Assembly (NCBI GenBank): GCA_001768735.1
Contig: MEMB01000002.1
Coordinates: forward strand, 825,031 to 889,030
DNA length: 64,000 nucleotides
From: Alphaproteobacteria bacterium GWF2_58_20
GTDB taxonomy: Bacteria > Pseudomonadota > Alphaproteobacteria > UBA1247
Reading direction: 5' to 3'
Both the position numbers and the translations under genes were made by a program. The notes below the pieces were generated by a model. The model saw only the letters and a list, made by a program, of their open reading frames with translations, was not told where the DNA came from and ran no database searches. This document shows positions 30,619 through 40,606 of this stretch, piece by piece. How positions within the stretch are numbered: the stretch's first letter is position 1; every line of letters starts with the position of its first letter.

Positions 30619-31622
30619 CAGTGAAAGTTGCCATCAACGGATTTGGACGCATTGGCCGGCTTGTCATGCGCGCCATCCACGAGAACAAGCGCACAGACAT
30701 CGAGGTGGTCGCCATCAATGACCTCGCCGATGCAGCCACCAACGCCTACCTTCTCAAATATGACAGCGTGCATCGCCAGTATCCCGGCGAAATCAAGGTC
30801 GAAGGCGATATGCTCATCGTTGACGGCAAGGCCACCAAGGTGCTTTGCGAAAAAGACCCGGAAAAGCTTCCCTGGGGCGAAATGGGCATCGACGTCGTCA
30901 TGGAATGCTCCGGCCGTTTCACCAAGCGTGAAGACGCCGCCAAGCACCTGACCGCAGGCGCCAAGAAGGTTCTCATCTCCGCTCCTGCCACCGACGAAGA
31001 CCTGACCGTCGTTTTTGGCGTCAACCACGACCTGCTCAAGCCCGAGCACAAGGTTGTCTCCAACGCATCCTGCACCACGAACTGCCTCGCTCCCGTGGCC
31101 AAGGTGCTCAACGATTCGATCGGCATCGAGCATGGCTTCATGACCACCATCCACAGCTACACGGGCGACCAGCGCATTGTGGATACCATGCACAAGGACC
31201 TGCATCGTTCCCGCGCAGCCGCCATGTCGATGATCCCGACATCCACCGGCGCCGCCAAAGCTGTCGGCAAGGTGATCCCCTCCCTCAAGGGCAAGCTGGA
31301 CGGCGTGTCCGTGCGCGTCCCCACCCCGGACGTCTCCATGGTTGACCTCAAGTTCGTTGCCAAGCGCGCAACGACCGTCGAGGAAATCCAGGCCGCCATC
31401 AAGAAGGCTGCCGACGGTGAACTCAAGGGCATCCTCGGCTATTATGACGAGCCGCTTGTGTCCATCGACTTCACCCACAACCCGCTGTCCTCGATCTTCG
31501 CCCTGAACGAGATCAAGGTCATCGACGGCACCTTTGTCCGCATCATGAGCTGGTATGACAATGAGTGGGGCTTCTCCTGCCGTATGGCCGATACCGCCAT
31601 TGCCATGACGAAGGTCGGCTGA
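30615..31622 (+). CDS. gap: Glyceraldehyde-3-phosphate dehydrogenase, type I
   Basis: KVAINGFGRIGRLVMRA; active-site SNASCTTNCLAPVAKVL. Confidence 0.97.
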   Translation: MTVKVAINGFGRIGRLVMRAIHENKRTDIEVVAINDLADAATNAYLLKYDSVHRQYPGEIKVEGDMLIVDGKATKVLCEKDPEKLPWGEMGIDVVMECSGRFTKREDAAKHLTAGAKKVLISAPATDEDLTVVFGVNHDLLKPEHKVVSNASCTTNCLAPVAKVLNDSIGIEHGFMTTIHSYTGDQRIVDTMHKDLHRSRAAAMSMIPTSTGAAKAVGKVIPSLKGKLDGVSVRVPTPDVSMVDLKFVAKRATTVEEIQAAIKKAADGELKGILGYYDEPLVSIDFTHNPLSSIFALNEIKVIDGTFVRIMSWYDNEWGFSCRMADTAIAMTKVG

Positions 31623-31646
31623 TACAGCCAAGACGGCAAGTGCATG

Positions 31647-31684
31647 AAAACGGGCGTTCCGGGAAACCGGGGCGCCCGTTTTGT
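31647..31684 (+). terminator. Rho-independent terminator after gap
   Basis: aaaacgggcg...cgcccgtttt inverted repeat followed by T-rich tract. Confidence 0.8.
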
Positions 31685-31745
31685 TTGCCCTGCATTAACC
31701 ATTCGGGTATAATCTTTTCGTGTTGTGCAACCTGAGGAGACCAAC

Positions 31746-32672
31746 ATGAAGATGACACCCCGCGTCAAGAAGATCCTGGCCAATTACGAGAGCGACAATC
31801 CCGGCACCAAGGCCAACCTCGCCCGCATCCTCATGCAGGGCCGCCTCGGCGGCACCGGCAAGATGATCGTCCTTCCGGTTGACCAGGGCTTTGAACACGG
31901 CCCGGCCCGCAGCTTCGGCATGAACCCGCCGGGCTACGACCCGCATTACCACCACAGCCTTGCGATTGACGCAGGCCTCAATGCCTATGCCGCCCCGCTT
32001 GGCGCGCTGGAAATGAGCTCCGGCACCTTCGCCGGCCAGATCCCGACCATCCTCAAAATCAACAGCGGCAACAGCCTCTGCCTCAGCAAGGAAGGCCCCA
32101 ACCAGGCCGTCACGGGCTCCATCGAGGACGCCCTGCGCCTCGGCTGCTCGGCCATCGGCTTCACCATCTATCCGGGATCCGACCACACCTATGACATGTA
32201 TGAGGAAATCCGCGAATTGACAGCGGAAGCCAAGGCTTGCGGGCTTGTGAGCATCATATGGGCCTATCCGCGTGGCAGCATGTCCAAGGACGGAGAATCC
32301 GCGATTGACATCTGCGGCTACAGCGCCCACATGGCCTGCCTGCTCGGCGCGCACATCGTCAAGGTCAAACTGCCCAGCGACTTCCTGGAACTGCCGGAAG
32401 CCAAAAAAGTTTACCTCGAGCAGAAAATTCCGATCAAAACCATGGCGGAACGTGTTTCCCATGTGGTGGATTGCTGCCAGGCTGGCCGTCGCATGGTCAT
32501 CTTCTCCGGCGGTGTCGCCAAGGATAGCGAAAGCGTTCTCAACGATGCCCGCGCCATCCGTGACGGCGGCGGCAATGGCTTCATTATCGGACGCAACAGC
32601 TTCCAGCGCCCACGCGAGGAAGCCCTTGAACTCCTCGACGGCCTTGTCAGGGTTTTCAAGGACGAAAAATGA
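31746..32672 (+). CDS. Class I (DhnA-type) fructose-bisphosphate aldolase
   Basis: MIVLPVDQGFEHGPARSFGMNPPGYDPHYHHSLA; ARAIRDGGGNGFIIGRNSFQRPREEALEL; ATG 31746 preceded by gaggag. Confidence 0.9.
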   Translation: MKMTPRVKKILANYESDNPGTKANLARILMQGRLGGTGKMIVLPVDQGFEHGPARSFGMNPPGYDPHYHHSLAIDAGLNAYAAPLGALEMSSGTFAGQIPTILKINSGNSLCLSKEGPNQAVTGSIEDALRLGCSAIGFTIYPGSDHTYDMYEEIRELTAEAKACGLVSIIWAYPRGSMSKDGESAIDICGYSAHMACLLGAHIVKVKLPSDFLELPEAKKVYLEQKIPIKTMAERVSHVVDCCQAGRRMVIFSGGVAKDSESVLNDARAIRDGGGNGFIIGRNSFQRPREEALELLDGLVRVFKDEK

Positions 32673-33052
32673 AAGCCATCACCCTTTGGCAGCCCTGGGC
32701 GCAAGCCATCGCGCTGGGGCTGAAAAGAATCGAGACACGGAGCTGGGCCACACATTATCGTGGCCCAGTTGCCATTCATGCCGCAAAACGCCCCCTGCCC
32801 GACATGACACCATTTGCCGGAATCTTCCCTGACGGAACCGCTTTCCCCCCAGGCGCCGTGATCGCCATCACCAGCATTGAGGATTGCCTGCCCATGACGG
32901 AAGCCTTCATCTCAGGGCTGTCCGGAACAGAACGCCTGCTTGGCGTTTATGCGCCGGGCCGATTTGCCTGGATTTTGGGCCCCATACGGCCTCTCCAGCC
33001 CGTCATTCCCATTTCCGGCCATCAAGGGCTTTGGAATTGGAAACAGATGTGA
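32669..33052 (+). CDS. ASCH-domain-like protein
   Basis: MKAITLWQPWAQAIALGLKRIETRSWATHYRGPVAIHAAKR; ATGA overlap with the aldolase gene. Confidence 0.75.
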   Translation: MKAITLWQPWAQAIALGLKRIETRSWATHYRGPVAIHAAKRPLPDMTPFAGIFPDGTAFPPGAVIAITSIEDCLPMTEAFISGLSGTERLLGVYAPGRFAWILGPIRPLQPVIPISGHQGLWNWKQM

Positions 33053-33092
33053 TATGGCTTCCCTGTCCTGAAACAACATCGCATCCGGGCTC

Positions 33093-33353
33093 ATGATTCT
33101 GACCATCCTGAAATTTGCTGCCGCCCTCGGGCTCGTCATCTCCTTCATCCTGATTCTGGCCTGGGTGGCAAAACGCTACGGCCTCGGCAATGCCGTGGGC
33201 GGAAAAGCGCCGCGCCGCATGCGCCTTTTGGAAAGCCTTCCGCTTGATGCGCGCCGCAGGGCCATCCTTGTGCGCGTGGATGACACCGAACACCTCATCC
33301 TTCTTGGCGTCAGTTCGGAAACCCTTCTTTCCAGCAAGGATGCGCAGCCATGA
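33093..33353 (+). CDS. fliO: Flagellar biosynthetic protein FliO
   Basis: N-terminal TM and RRMRLLESLPLDARRRAILVRVDDTEHLILLG; directly precedes fliP. Confidence 0.85.
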   Translation: MILTILKFAAALGLVISFILILAWVAKRYGLGNAVGGKAPRRMRLLESLPLDARRRAILVRVDDTEHLILLGVSSETLLSSKDAQP

Positions 33354-34105
33354 AGGTGCGTTTCCTGCCTGTCCGCAAAATCCTTGCCGCAGCACTGCCT
33401 CTCCTCCTTTTGCTGGCAACGCCCGCGCTGGCACAGACACTGACGCTCGACATGGGAGAAGGTGACGGCAGCACCACAGGCCGCATTGTACAATATCTGG
33501 GCCTCATCACCGTCCTTTCCATTGCCCCTTCCATCCTGATCATGACCACATCCTTCACCCGGATCATCGTGGTCCTCTCCCTGCTGCGTAGCGCCATCGG
33601 TGCCCAGCAAACGCCACCGAACACCGTTCTCATCAGCCTGGCGCTGTTCCTGTCTGCCTTCATCATGGCGCCCACCTTTGAGGCGGCCTACAATCAGGGC
33701 ATCAAACCGTTGATGGATCAGGAAATTACCGAAACCGAGGCATTTGACAAAACCTCGGCCCCCATCAAGGCCTTCATGCTGAAACACGCGCGGGCTGAAG
33801 ACATCCAGCTTTTTGTGGATATTTCCCAGGAAGGCCCCTGGGCCGATGCCGCCGACATTCCCGGCAAGATCATTGCTCCGGCCTTCATGATTTCGGAATT
33901 GCGCCGGGCCTTTGAAATTGGCTTCCTGCTCTTTATCCCGTTTCTGGTGATTGACATGGTGGTGGCCTCCATCCTCATGTCCATGGGCATGATGATGGTG
34001 CCGCCCGCCGTTGTATCGCTCCCCTTCAAGCTCATCTTCTTTGTGCTGGTGGATGGCTGGCACCTTGTGGCTGGCAGCCTCATCCAGAGCTATGGCACCG
34101 CCTGA
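33350..34105 (+). CDS. fliP: Flagellar type III secretion protein FliP
   Basis: MTTSFTRIIVVLSLLRSAIGAQQTPPNTVLISLALFL; FLLFIPFLVIDMVVASILMSMGMMMVPP. Confidence 0.96.
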   Translation: MKVRFLPVRKILAAALPLLLLLATPALAQTLTLDMGEGDGSTTGRIVQYLGLITVLSIAPSILIMTTSFTRIIVVLSLLRSAIGAQQTPPNTVLISLALFLSAFIMAPTFEAAYNQGIKPLMDQEITETEAFDKTSAPIKAFMLKHARAEDIQLFVDISQEGPWADAADIPGKIIAPAFMISELRRAFEIGFLLFIPFLVIDMVVASILMSMGMMMVPPAVVSLPFKLIFFVLVDGWHLVAGSLIQSYGTA

Positions 34106-34119
34106 GAAACACGACACAT

Positions 34120-34149
34120 AAAAAAGGCGGGATCTCTCCCGCTTTTTTT
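34120..34149. terminator. Terminator after fliP
   Basis: aaaaaggcgggatctctcccgctttttt hairpin with flanking A/T tracts. Confidence 0.75.
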
Positions 34150-34168
34150 ATGCCTGCCCATCAGGAAA

Positions 34169-34636
34169 TCAGGGCATTTTCAAATCCGGTTGCGGCGCAT
34201 TTTTGCGTTTTTCAAACCTGTCCATGGCATTGCGCAAAATGCCGCGAATGACCAGCTCCCGCATGGGGGCTCTGGCATAAGGGGAATCCCCCCTGTTATC
34301 CAGCAGCCACGGGATGGTTTCCTGATGATTGAAGAGCGCAACCAGTCCCGCTTCATTTCCGCTCAACACAGCCCGGTGCGTCGGGGTTTCCCCAACCCGG
34401 TTCCGGGCATTGAGCAATGTCTTGTCCAGCCCCGCCATCAAGGCCATCATTTTCCCGGCCCTCTCTTCATCATGCACAAATTCCGCCACCCAGTGCATGG
34501 CCACATTTCCTTCTTCGTCCTGCGCATGACAGAGTTCTGGGCTTTCATCAAGCAGGGTCCGCAACCTTGCGACATCCCCTTGCATGACCACATCGAAAAT
34601 TGTCTTTTCGCTGTCTTCTTTCCAGAAACCCGACAT
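34169..34636 (-). CDS. Ankyrin-repeat protein
   Basis: VMQGDVARLRTLLDESPELCHAQDEEGNVAMHWVAEF...ARNRVGETPTHRAVLSGNEAGLVALF. Confidence 0.75.
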   Translation of the reverse strand: MSGFWKEDSEKTIFDVVMQGDVARLRTLLDESPELCHAQDEEGNVAMHWVAEFVHDEERAGKMMALMAGLDKTLLNARNRVGETPTHRAVLSGNEAGLVALFNHQETIPWLLDNRGDSPYARAPMRELVIRGILRNAMDRFEKRKNAPQPDLKMP

Positions 34637-34702
34637 GATTCAATCCTTCTTCCATTTTCCTGACGGCCATTGCAACAAGGCCTTGCTTTCAAAGCCTGAA
34701 AA

Positions 34703-37090
34703 TCAATCCTGCGTTGCGCTTTGTTTTTTCAGGAACTCCTGAAAAAAACGCACATCTCCAAGACGCTCAACCAGATCCTGAACCGAAGCTTCACCTGGGG
34801 AAACCCGGGGAGTGGTCAACAAGGCAAACAGGGAAGCATCGCTACTCTCCCGCATGATCCGTCCCCAGCCAATCCGCAAGGTTTCAAGGCCCGCTTCATT
34901 CTTGGCAAGAAACAGGGCCACAGCCTGTCGGAGAACCAGGTTCCGGCGAACTTCATCAGCCTCAACAGCCGGAACGGGCGGTTCTCCCGCCAGCTTGCCA
35001 AAAATCCCGGCGGCCTTTTCCCATTCCTGTGCCTTGAAGGCAATGCTTCCGGAAAGGGCCATGGCTTCAGGACTGGAATCCTTTTCCAGCAATTTTTGGG
35101 CTTCAGGAAAACGCTTTTCCTGCATCAGGGCTTCAGCCCGCAACATCCTGCGTGTTTTCTCCATATCCGCAGAAAGCCCGGAACCATGGGTTTCATCCAG
35201 AATTTCCAGCGCCAGATCTGCCTTCCGGTCCAGCAGAAGCATTTCGGCCATGCGGGCCCCTATATCTGCCCTGTCTCCGGCATCCTTTGCCGTTTTGAGG
35301 AGATCCCGCTCCATGGCAACCGCTTCCGCCAGCAGATCCAGCCGGGCAAGCCTTTTGGCAAGATTTATCAGAATATTGCGGCCATCATCCCCTTCAGGGA
35401 AATAGCTCCCGAAATCCTTGAACAAGGCATAGGAGTTGAGCGCCCCCGGCACCGTATCCGGCGTATTCTCAAAGGCGTGGAGAAAAAGCTGGCGCATGCG
35501 ATCCAACAGCATGCCTCTCCGGGGTTCAGCGGACTTTGCACGCAACAGGTCACGTCCACTTTCAAGCGCACTGCGGTAATCCCCAAGGCCTTCCAGCAGG
35601 TCCACCCTCAGGCCAAGGATCTCCATCTCCAGATCATCACCGCGCCATCCCATGGACAGGCGCAACAACTGCTCGGCAGCATCTTCCTGCGAAATTGTTT
35701 TTTTTCCAAGTTCAAGCCGGATTTTTGCCAGCCCCGCCCTGGTACGCCAATAAGGATCATGGTCATGGCCAAGACGCCGCCAGATTTCCAGGGCCTTGAG
35801 ATCACTGCCCGCCTGATTGAGGAGAACCCCCTTGAAAAATTCAGCGCCCGCCCAAAGCCCTGCCGGAGCATTTGTATCGGCCTGCATTTCTGCAATCAGG
35901 GTTTCAGCCTGCTGTTTTTCTCCAGCCTTGACCGCAGATTCCAGGCGGGCCAAAACCATTTTCTGCCATAATCTTCTTGGCAAGGTTTCCATGCCGCCCG
36001 TCGTTTCATTGAAAAATGCCTGGGCCTCTGGAAAATGTCCGCGCAGGGCTGCCGCCATTCCGCGCCATGGCAGGATTTCAGGATGATGCGCCAGAACCGG
36101 TATCCCGAGATCAAAATCCGCGCCATCCGAATCCCCGGCCAGTACACGGGCCACGCCACGCAGGGCAATCCAGACGCCATCCTTGTCCACATCCTTGTCC
36201 TGCTGTGCCATCAGACGCAGAATCCCAAGAGCTTCCTGGGCATGCCCGTGCGCAAGTTCAAACCGGACCAGGTCAATATGTGCCGCCCGCCTCTCCGCAG
36301 GAGGAAAAGCCATCACGGCATCCATCATCTTCCGACGGTCAAGGAGATAGGTTTTCCTATCCTGTACCCGCAAGCCTGCCCATTCAAAAATCCCCTGTTT
36401 GGGCAAGGCAATGGCCGAAAGGGCTCCTGAATGCAATCCCCCGATTTCGCCCAGCGTAATCTCAACCCCATCTTCCCCCGAATGGAGCACAAGCCCATCC
36501 CTGAGAGGAAGAATGGCAAGACCAAGAAGGCTTGATGCAATTTCCATCTCCGGCATGCGGCGGGACTGGGCGCTGCCAAGCCCCGCTTCCCGGCTGGTCA
36601 CAAGTTGCAGGGGGGCCCCCGTCAGGGGATCTTCCACCTTTACAATCCCGCCAAAGCTTCCGCCCTCGGCCATCAGGACAAGCCCTTTGCGCGCATTGGC
36701 ATTTTCCAGCCGCCACGTTACGGGCTTGACCGGAGGAGGCTGGGAAACATCGTCCGCCATGGACAGAATCCATCCCTGCCCTGTACGCTCAACGGCCATG
36801 CGCCTGCCGGAAGGAGGAGACAAAGCCATGACCCAGCCTCCCTCCACAGGATGGAACTTTCCTTCCAAAGCATTTTTGCCGGATCCTTTGGCGACCGCCG
36901 TAACATAGGCCGTTTCCGGAGCATCCAGGGCAAGCAGAAGGGATTTCCCGCGCCACGCAACGGCAAAGGCGGTTTCGGGGGGAGCCATCACCATCAGCAG
37001 GGCAGAATTTTCCGCATGCGCAACACGCGTGCAAACGCTTGCGGTCAGGAGACCTGCAACAAACAGGGCATGGAGAAAGAATCGCTTCAT
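34703..37090 (-). CDS. Large exported TPR-rich protein
   Basis: ~795 aa from MKRFFLHALFVAGLLTASVCTRVAHAEN (signal peptide); alpha-helical/TPR-like C-terminal two thirds; downstream of cheZ on same strand. Confidence 0.65.
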   Translation of the reverse strand: MKRFFLHALFVAGLLTASVCTRVAHAENSALLMVMAPPETAFAVAWRGKSLLLALDAPETAYVTAVAKGSGKNALEGKFHPVEGGWVMALSPPSGRRMAVERTGQGWILSMADDVSQPPPVKPVTWRLENANARKGLVLMAEGGSFGGIVKVEDPLTGAPLQLVTSREAGLGSAQSRRMPEMEIASSLLGLAILPLRDGLVLHSGEDGVEITLGEIGGLHSGALSAIALPKQGIFEWAGLRVQDRKTYLLDRRKMMDAVMAFPPAERRAAHIDLVRFELAHGHAQEALGILRLMAQQDKDVDKDGVWIALRGVARVLAGDSDGADFDLGIPVLAHHPEILPWRGMAAALRGHFPEAQAFFNETTGGMETLPRRLWQKMVLARLESAVKAGEKQQAETLIAEMQADTNAPAGLWAGAEFFKGVLLNQAGSDLKALEIWRRLGHDHDPYWRTRAGLAKIRLELGKKTISQEDAAEQLLRLSMGWRGDDLEMEILGLRVDLLEGLGDYRSALESGRDLLRAKSAEPRRGMLLDRMRQLFLHAFENTPDTVPGALNSYALFKDFGSYFPEGDDGRNILINLAKRLARLDLLAEAVAMERDLLKTAKDAGDRADIGARMAEMLLLDRKADLALEILDETHGSGLSADMEKTRRMLRAEALMQEKRFPEAQKLLEKDSSPEAMALSGSIAFKAQEWEKAAGIFGKLAGEPPVPAVEADEVRRNLVLRQAVALFLAKNEAGLETLRIGWGRIMRESSDASLFALLTTPRVSPGEASVQDLVERLGDVRFFQEFLKKQSATQD

Positions 37091-37103
37091 GTCACGCAGA
37101 ATA

Positions 37104-37751
37104 TCATCCCGCGAGCAACCTGTCGATTTCATCCTGACCAACGCCACTGCCGGGCAGTTGGGGCCCATTCATCAGGGCTTCCTGTTCAGCCATTCCATCC
37201 GCACATGCGGCAATTTCTTCCCGAGGAACCGGGAGCCCCCCGGGTCCAAAGGCTTCCAGCATGCGGCTGATGCGGTTTTCAATGAATTTCAGGGTTCCCA
37301 CCACCTTGGTGATGCGCTGTCCCGTGATATCCTGGAAATTGCAGGCCTCATAAATCCGCGTAACCTGCGCAACAACTTCGCCAGAAACCGGCTGTGGCAG
37401 ACTGGCGGCAATGTTTTCCATGGCTTCCGTGGCATCCAGGATATCTTCTGTCGCCTTCGCGGTTGCCCCAACCACAGCATCCAGCTCGTCTGTCGCCTTG
37501 GGAATATGGGTGTTCTTGATATCTTCAGGATGCAGGGCCGCAATTTCCACACGGGCTTGCTGGATATAGCGTGCAAGGTTTTCCAGATCGCCATACAGCT
37601 TGATGCTGGCCGGACTCAAATCCCCTTCGAGACTGGAAATCACCGATGCGACAATTTCCGAAATCTGACCATGATCCAGCGGCATCTGCATGTCTTTTTG
37701 CGCTTCTTCAATCTTTTCCCGGAGACCGGGAGACAGGACATTTCCGTTCAT
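37104..37751 (-). CDS. cheZ: Protein phosphatase CheZ-like
   Basis: ATEDILDATEAMENIAASLPQ...RIYEACNFQDITGQRITKVVGTLKFIE; next to cheY. Confidence 0.85.
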   Translation of the reverse strand: MNGNVLSPGLREKIEEAQKDMQMPLDHGQISEIVASVISSLEGDLSPASIKLYGDLENLARYIQQARVEIAALHPEDIKNTHIPKATDELDAVVGATAKATEDILDATEAMENIAASLPQPVSGEVVAQVTRIYEACNFQDITGQRITKVVGTLKFIENRISRMLEAFGPGGLPVPREEIAACADGMAEQEALMNGPQLPGSGVGQDEIDRLLAG

Positions 37752-37763
37752 TTTCCCTCTCCT

Positions 37764-38150
37764 TCAGAAAGCGCCCAGAACACTCTGGATTTTCAGCTTG
37801 AGCGTTTCGGCATTGAATGGCTTGACAATATAATTGCTCACGCCCGCCTGTTTGGCCACAAGGACATTGTCTGTCTTGCTTTCCGCCGTCACCATGATGA
37901 AAGGAAGGGACTGGGTCTCCGGAGTGGCACGCACCTGCTTGAGCAGGTCGAGCCCGGACATGGGTTCCATGTTCCAATCGGAAATGATGAGGCCAAAGGG
38001 TTTTTCAGAAAGTTTTTGCAAGGCCGTGGAGCCATCCGTCGCTTCATCGACATTCTCAAAGCCAAGCTGCTTGAGCAAATTATGAATAATGCGCAGCATC
38101 GTTCTGTAGTCATCGACGATCAAAACATTCATTTTCATGTCAACAGCCAT
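37764..38150 (-). CDS. cheY: Chemotaxis response regulator CheY
   Basis: MKMNVLIVDDYRTMLRIIHNLLKQLGF; LIISDWNMEPMSGLDLLKQVRA; FIMVTAESKTDN...NYIVKPFNAETLK. Confidence 0.93.
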   Translation of the reverse strand: MAVDMKMNVLIVDDYRTMLRIIHNLLKQLGFENVDEATDGSTALQKLSEKPFGLIISDWNMEPMSGLDLLKQVRATPETQSLPFIMVTAESKTDNVLVAKQAGVSNYIVKPFNAETLKLKIQSVLGAF

Positions 38151-38217
38151 GGCAACCTCCTGTTGGGATTCGTCCCCCTGCATATATGGAGATTAACCGG
38201 GCGAAGTTTATGGAGCA

Positions 38218-38862
38218 TTAATCTGCTGGATTAAGAACCAGGGTTGTTGTGATTTCCTGGGCCTTGGCGGCTGGAAGGGCCGCAAGGATGGGAGAAAGCT
38301 TTGCTTCCTTCATCCGGGACACAACACTGAGGAGGATGTCCGGCTCAAGACTTTCAAAAATCCGGGCGGCATCCTTGGGTTTCATGTTTTCATAAACCTT
38401 GACCAGGCTGGAAATCCGCCCGTTTTCCTTCTGCTGCTCCCCTTCCAGAAGCGTCTCGATCTTCTGCTTCAGGACATCCAGTTCAGCAGCCTTCTTCTCA
38501 AGCTGCATCCGGGTAACCACAAGTGCAGATTCCTTTTCTTCCAGCGCCTTGCTGCGCAGATCCAGCTCATCACGCCGCTCAGACAGCTTTTGCAGGGCTT
38601 CAATTTCCCCTTCCGAAAAAGACATACGCGCCGGTTTTATGAGTTTCCCTCCCACGCCGGCCGCCTGTGTGTCCTGCGGTTCCATCACCTCAACAGGGAG
38701 AACCTGTTCTGGCTTGGCCTTGTCTTTTACCTTTTCCTCGGCCTGCTGCGCAAAGGCCGCCCGACCAACGGCCAGCATGCCAAACATGCGAATTCCCATG
38801 GCGCCCAGCAGGAAAAAGCCACAAAACGGCAATATCAATGCCCAGCGCCCGCCCCGGTTCAT
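38218..38862 (-). CDS. MotE-family flagellar protein (MgtE N-domain-like)
   Basis: N-terminal TM, coiled coil, YENMKPKDAARIFESLEPDILLSVVSRMKEAKLSPILAALP. Confidence 0.8.
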   Translation of the reverse strand: MNRGGRWALILPFCGFFLLGAMGIRMFGMLAVGRAAFAQQAEEKVKDKAKPEQVLPVEVMEPQDTQAAGVGGKLIKPARMSFSEGEIEALQKLSERRDELDLRSKALEEKESALVVTRMQLEKKAAELDVLKQKIETLLEGEQQKENGRISSLVKVYENMKPKDAARIFESLEPDILLSVVSRMKEAKLSPILAALPAAKAQEITTTLVLNPAD

Positions 38863-39509
38863 GACACTCTCCGCATCCGCATGGCCTGTGCAAGTTCACG
38901 CTCGGCCTGTGATTTCAGGTGCTGAAGGCTGGTATCTTCCACTTCTTCCACCTGATTGGAAGATGTCGCCGCCAATCCGACCGACAGTTTTTCAAGATAA
39001 TCCTGCGCCCTGGCCTTGATCCGCGCTTCCATCACCTGGAGGGATTCTTTCGGATGGGAATGGCCTGCCTGCACACGGGCATCATCAGGAATGGATGCCA
39101 TGACAGGCGACATCGCAACAGGAGAGGGTTGCGTCTCCACAAAGGTGCCACCGCGCGCATCAAGGGCCTTGCGGGCCTGTGTGCTGTTTTTTTCAAGACG
39201 CGAGGCAATCCGGTCTGCCGCTTCTGCCATGAACCGCAATTCTTCCAGAAGTTCCCGGGATTCCGTCACCTGGTTTTCAAGCCGGCGGCCTGTATCATCC
39301 GCCGCCCGGCGGAGACCGGAAAGCGCCATCTCTGCCCGTCCAGCCGCATCCCCAAGTTCGGCCAGATGCCGATCCATCTCGTTCCGTCCCTGACGCAGGT
39401 TGCGAACCTGCCGCGCAAGATGCATCACGAAAAACCCGGTTGCGCCCAACGCCAAAAGCACCATGCCATCAAGGATATGAAGAAGGATTTCCTGTGTCAT
39501 GTCAAACAT
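38859..39509 (-). CDS. DUF6468-like flagellar-cluster membrane protein
   Basis: N-terminal TM plus coiled coil; between motE-like gene and fliM. Confidence 0.6.
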   Translation of the reverse strand: MFDMTQEILLHILDGMVLLALGATGFFVMHLARQVRNLRQGRNEMDRHLAELGDAAGRAEMALSGLRRAADDTGRRLENQVTESRELLEELRFMAEAADRIASRLEKNSTQARKALDARGGTFVETQPSPVAMSPVMASIPDDARVQAGHSHPKESLQVMEARIKARAQDYLEKLSVGLAATSSNQVEEVEDTSLQHLKSQAERELAQAMRMRRVS

Positions 39510-40599
39510 CCCCCATCACTTCCTTTTCCACCTCGACCGCAATGCTGGCGCCGTGACGCCCCATCCGTGCAAGGTAAAGCGGGCGCTGTCCACACCGCAT
39601 TTCAATCAGGCTGTCGGGCGTGCTGTTGAGAACGATCTGTGTCCCCACCTGCCAGTTCAGGACATCTCCCAGAGGCAGCAGCACCTCGCCCAAAACAGCC
39701 CGGAGATCAATCCCGGTTTGATACAGTTCGGCAGCCAGATGGTTTTCCCAGATAGAATCCCGGCCAAACTTTTCCCCCATGAACATTTGCAACAGGAGTT
39801 CGCGAACAGGTTCCAGCGTGGCATAAGGAATAAGGAGTTCGATATGTCCGCCCCGATCTTCCATATCAATGCGGATCTTGACCAGAACCGCCGCATTGGC
39901 CGGGCGCGCAATCGCCGCAAAACGGGGATTTGTCTCAAGCCGTTCAAACCGGAAGTTGACGGAAGACAGCGGATCAAACGCGGCCGACATGTCGCTCAGC
40001 ACCACATGTACCATGCGCTCAACCAGATTGCGCTCAATCGTTGTATAGGGACGGCCTTCGATGCGCATGGGAGCGGTTCCGTGCCGCCCGCCCAGAAGCA
40101 CATCCACAATGGAATAGATAAGCGCGCTATCCACCGTCATCAGGCCAAAATTGTCCCATTCCTCGGCCTTGAACACCGTCAGCATGGCGGGCAGGGGAAT
40201 GGAATTGAGGTAATCGCCAAACCGGACGCTGCTGATTTCATCCAGCGATGCTTCCACGTTGTCCGATGTCAGGTTGCGCAGCGAGGTGCACATCATGCGC
40301 ACCAGCCGGTCGAACACGATTTCGAGCATCGGCAGGCGTTCATAATTGACCAGGGCGCTGTTGACCAGGGCCAGAAGACCTGATTTGTCACTGCCTCCCG
40401 GGCCATCCCCATCAAACCCAAGCAGGCTGTCGATTTCATCCTGGTTGAGGAGGCGCGCGCCCTCGGGAGCTTTTTCCTCCACGACATCCGCTGGCGCTTC
40501 TCCTGTTGCCCCGGCATCGCCTTCCGCCATCGCCGCCCATTCGGCCGCAAGCTTGTCGTTATCGGTCACTTCCCCAGGATTTTTGATGTCATCCGTCAT
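39502..40599 (-). CDS. fliM: Flagellar motor switch protein FliM
   Basis: LLNQDEIDSLLGFD; FDRLVRMMCTSLRNLTSDNVEASLDEISSVRFGDYLNSIPLPAMLTVF; start refined to ATG 40599. Confidence 0.96.
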   Translation of the reverse strand: MTDDIKNPGEVTDNDKLAAEWAAMAEGDAGATGEAPADVVEEKAPEGARLLNQDEIDSLLGFDGDGPGGSDKSGLLALVNSALVNYERLPMLEIVFDRLVRMMCTSLRNLTSDNVEASLDEISSVRFGDYLNSIPLPAMLTVFKAEEWDNFGLMTVDSALIYSIVDVLLGGRHGTAPMRIEGRPYTTIERNLVERMVHVVLSDMSAAFDPLSSVNFRFERLETNPRFAAIARPANAAVLVKIRIDMEDRGGHIELLIPYATLEPVRELLLQMFMGEKFGRDSIWENHLAAELYQTGIDLRAVLGEVLLPLGDVLNWQVGTQIVLNSTPDSLIEMRCGQRPLYLARMGRHGASIAVEVEKEVMGDV

Positions 40600-40606
40600 G
40601 CCTGCC

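Noticed and set aside
30552-31631. 359-aa minus-strand ORF
   Set aside because: Antisense to gap
38190-38240. TTAA pair near the cheY/motE junction (ttaatctgctggattaa)
   Set aside because: Spacing is N9, not N7; not a CtrA consensus
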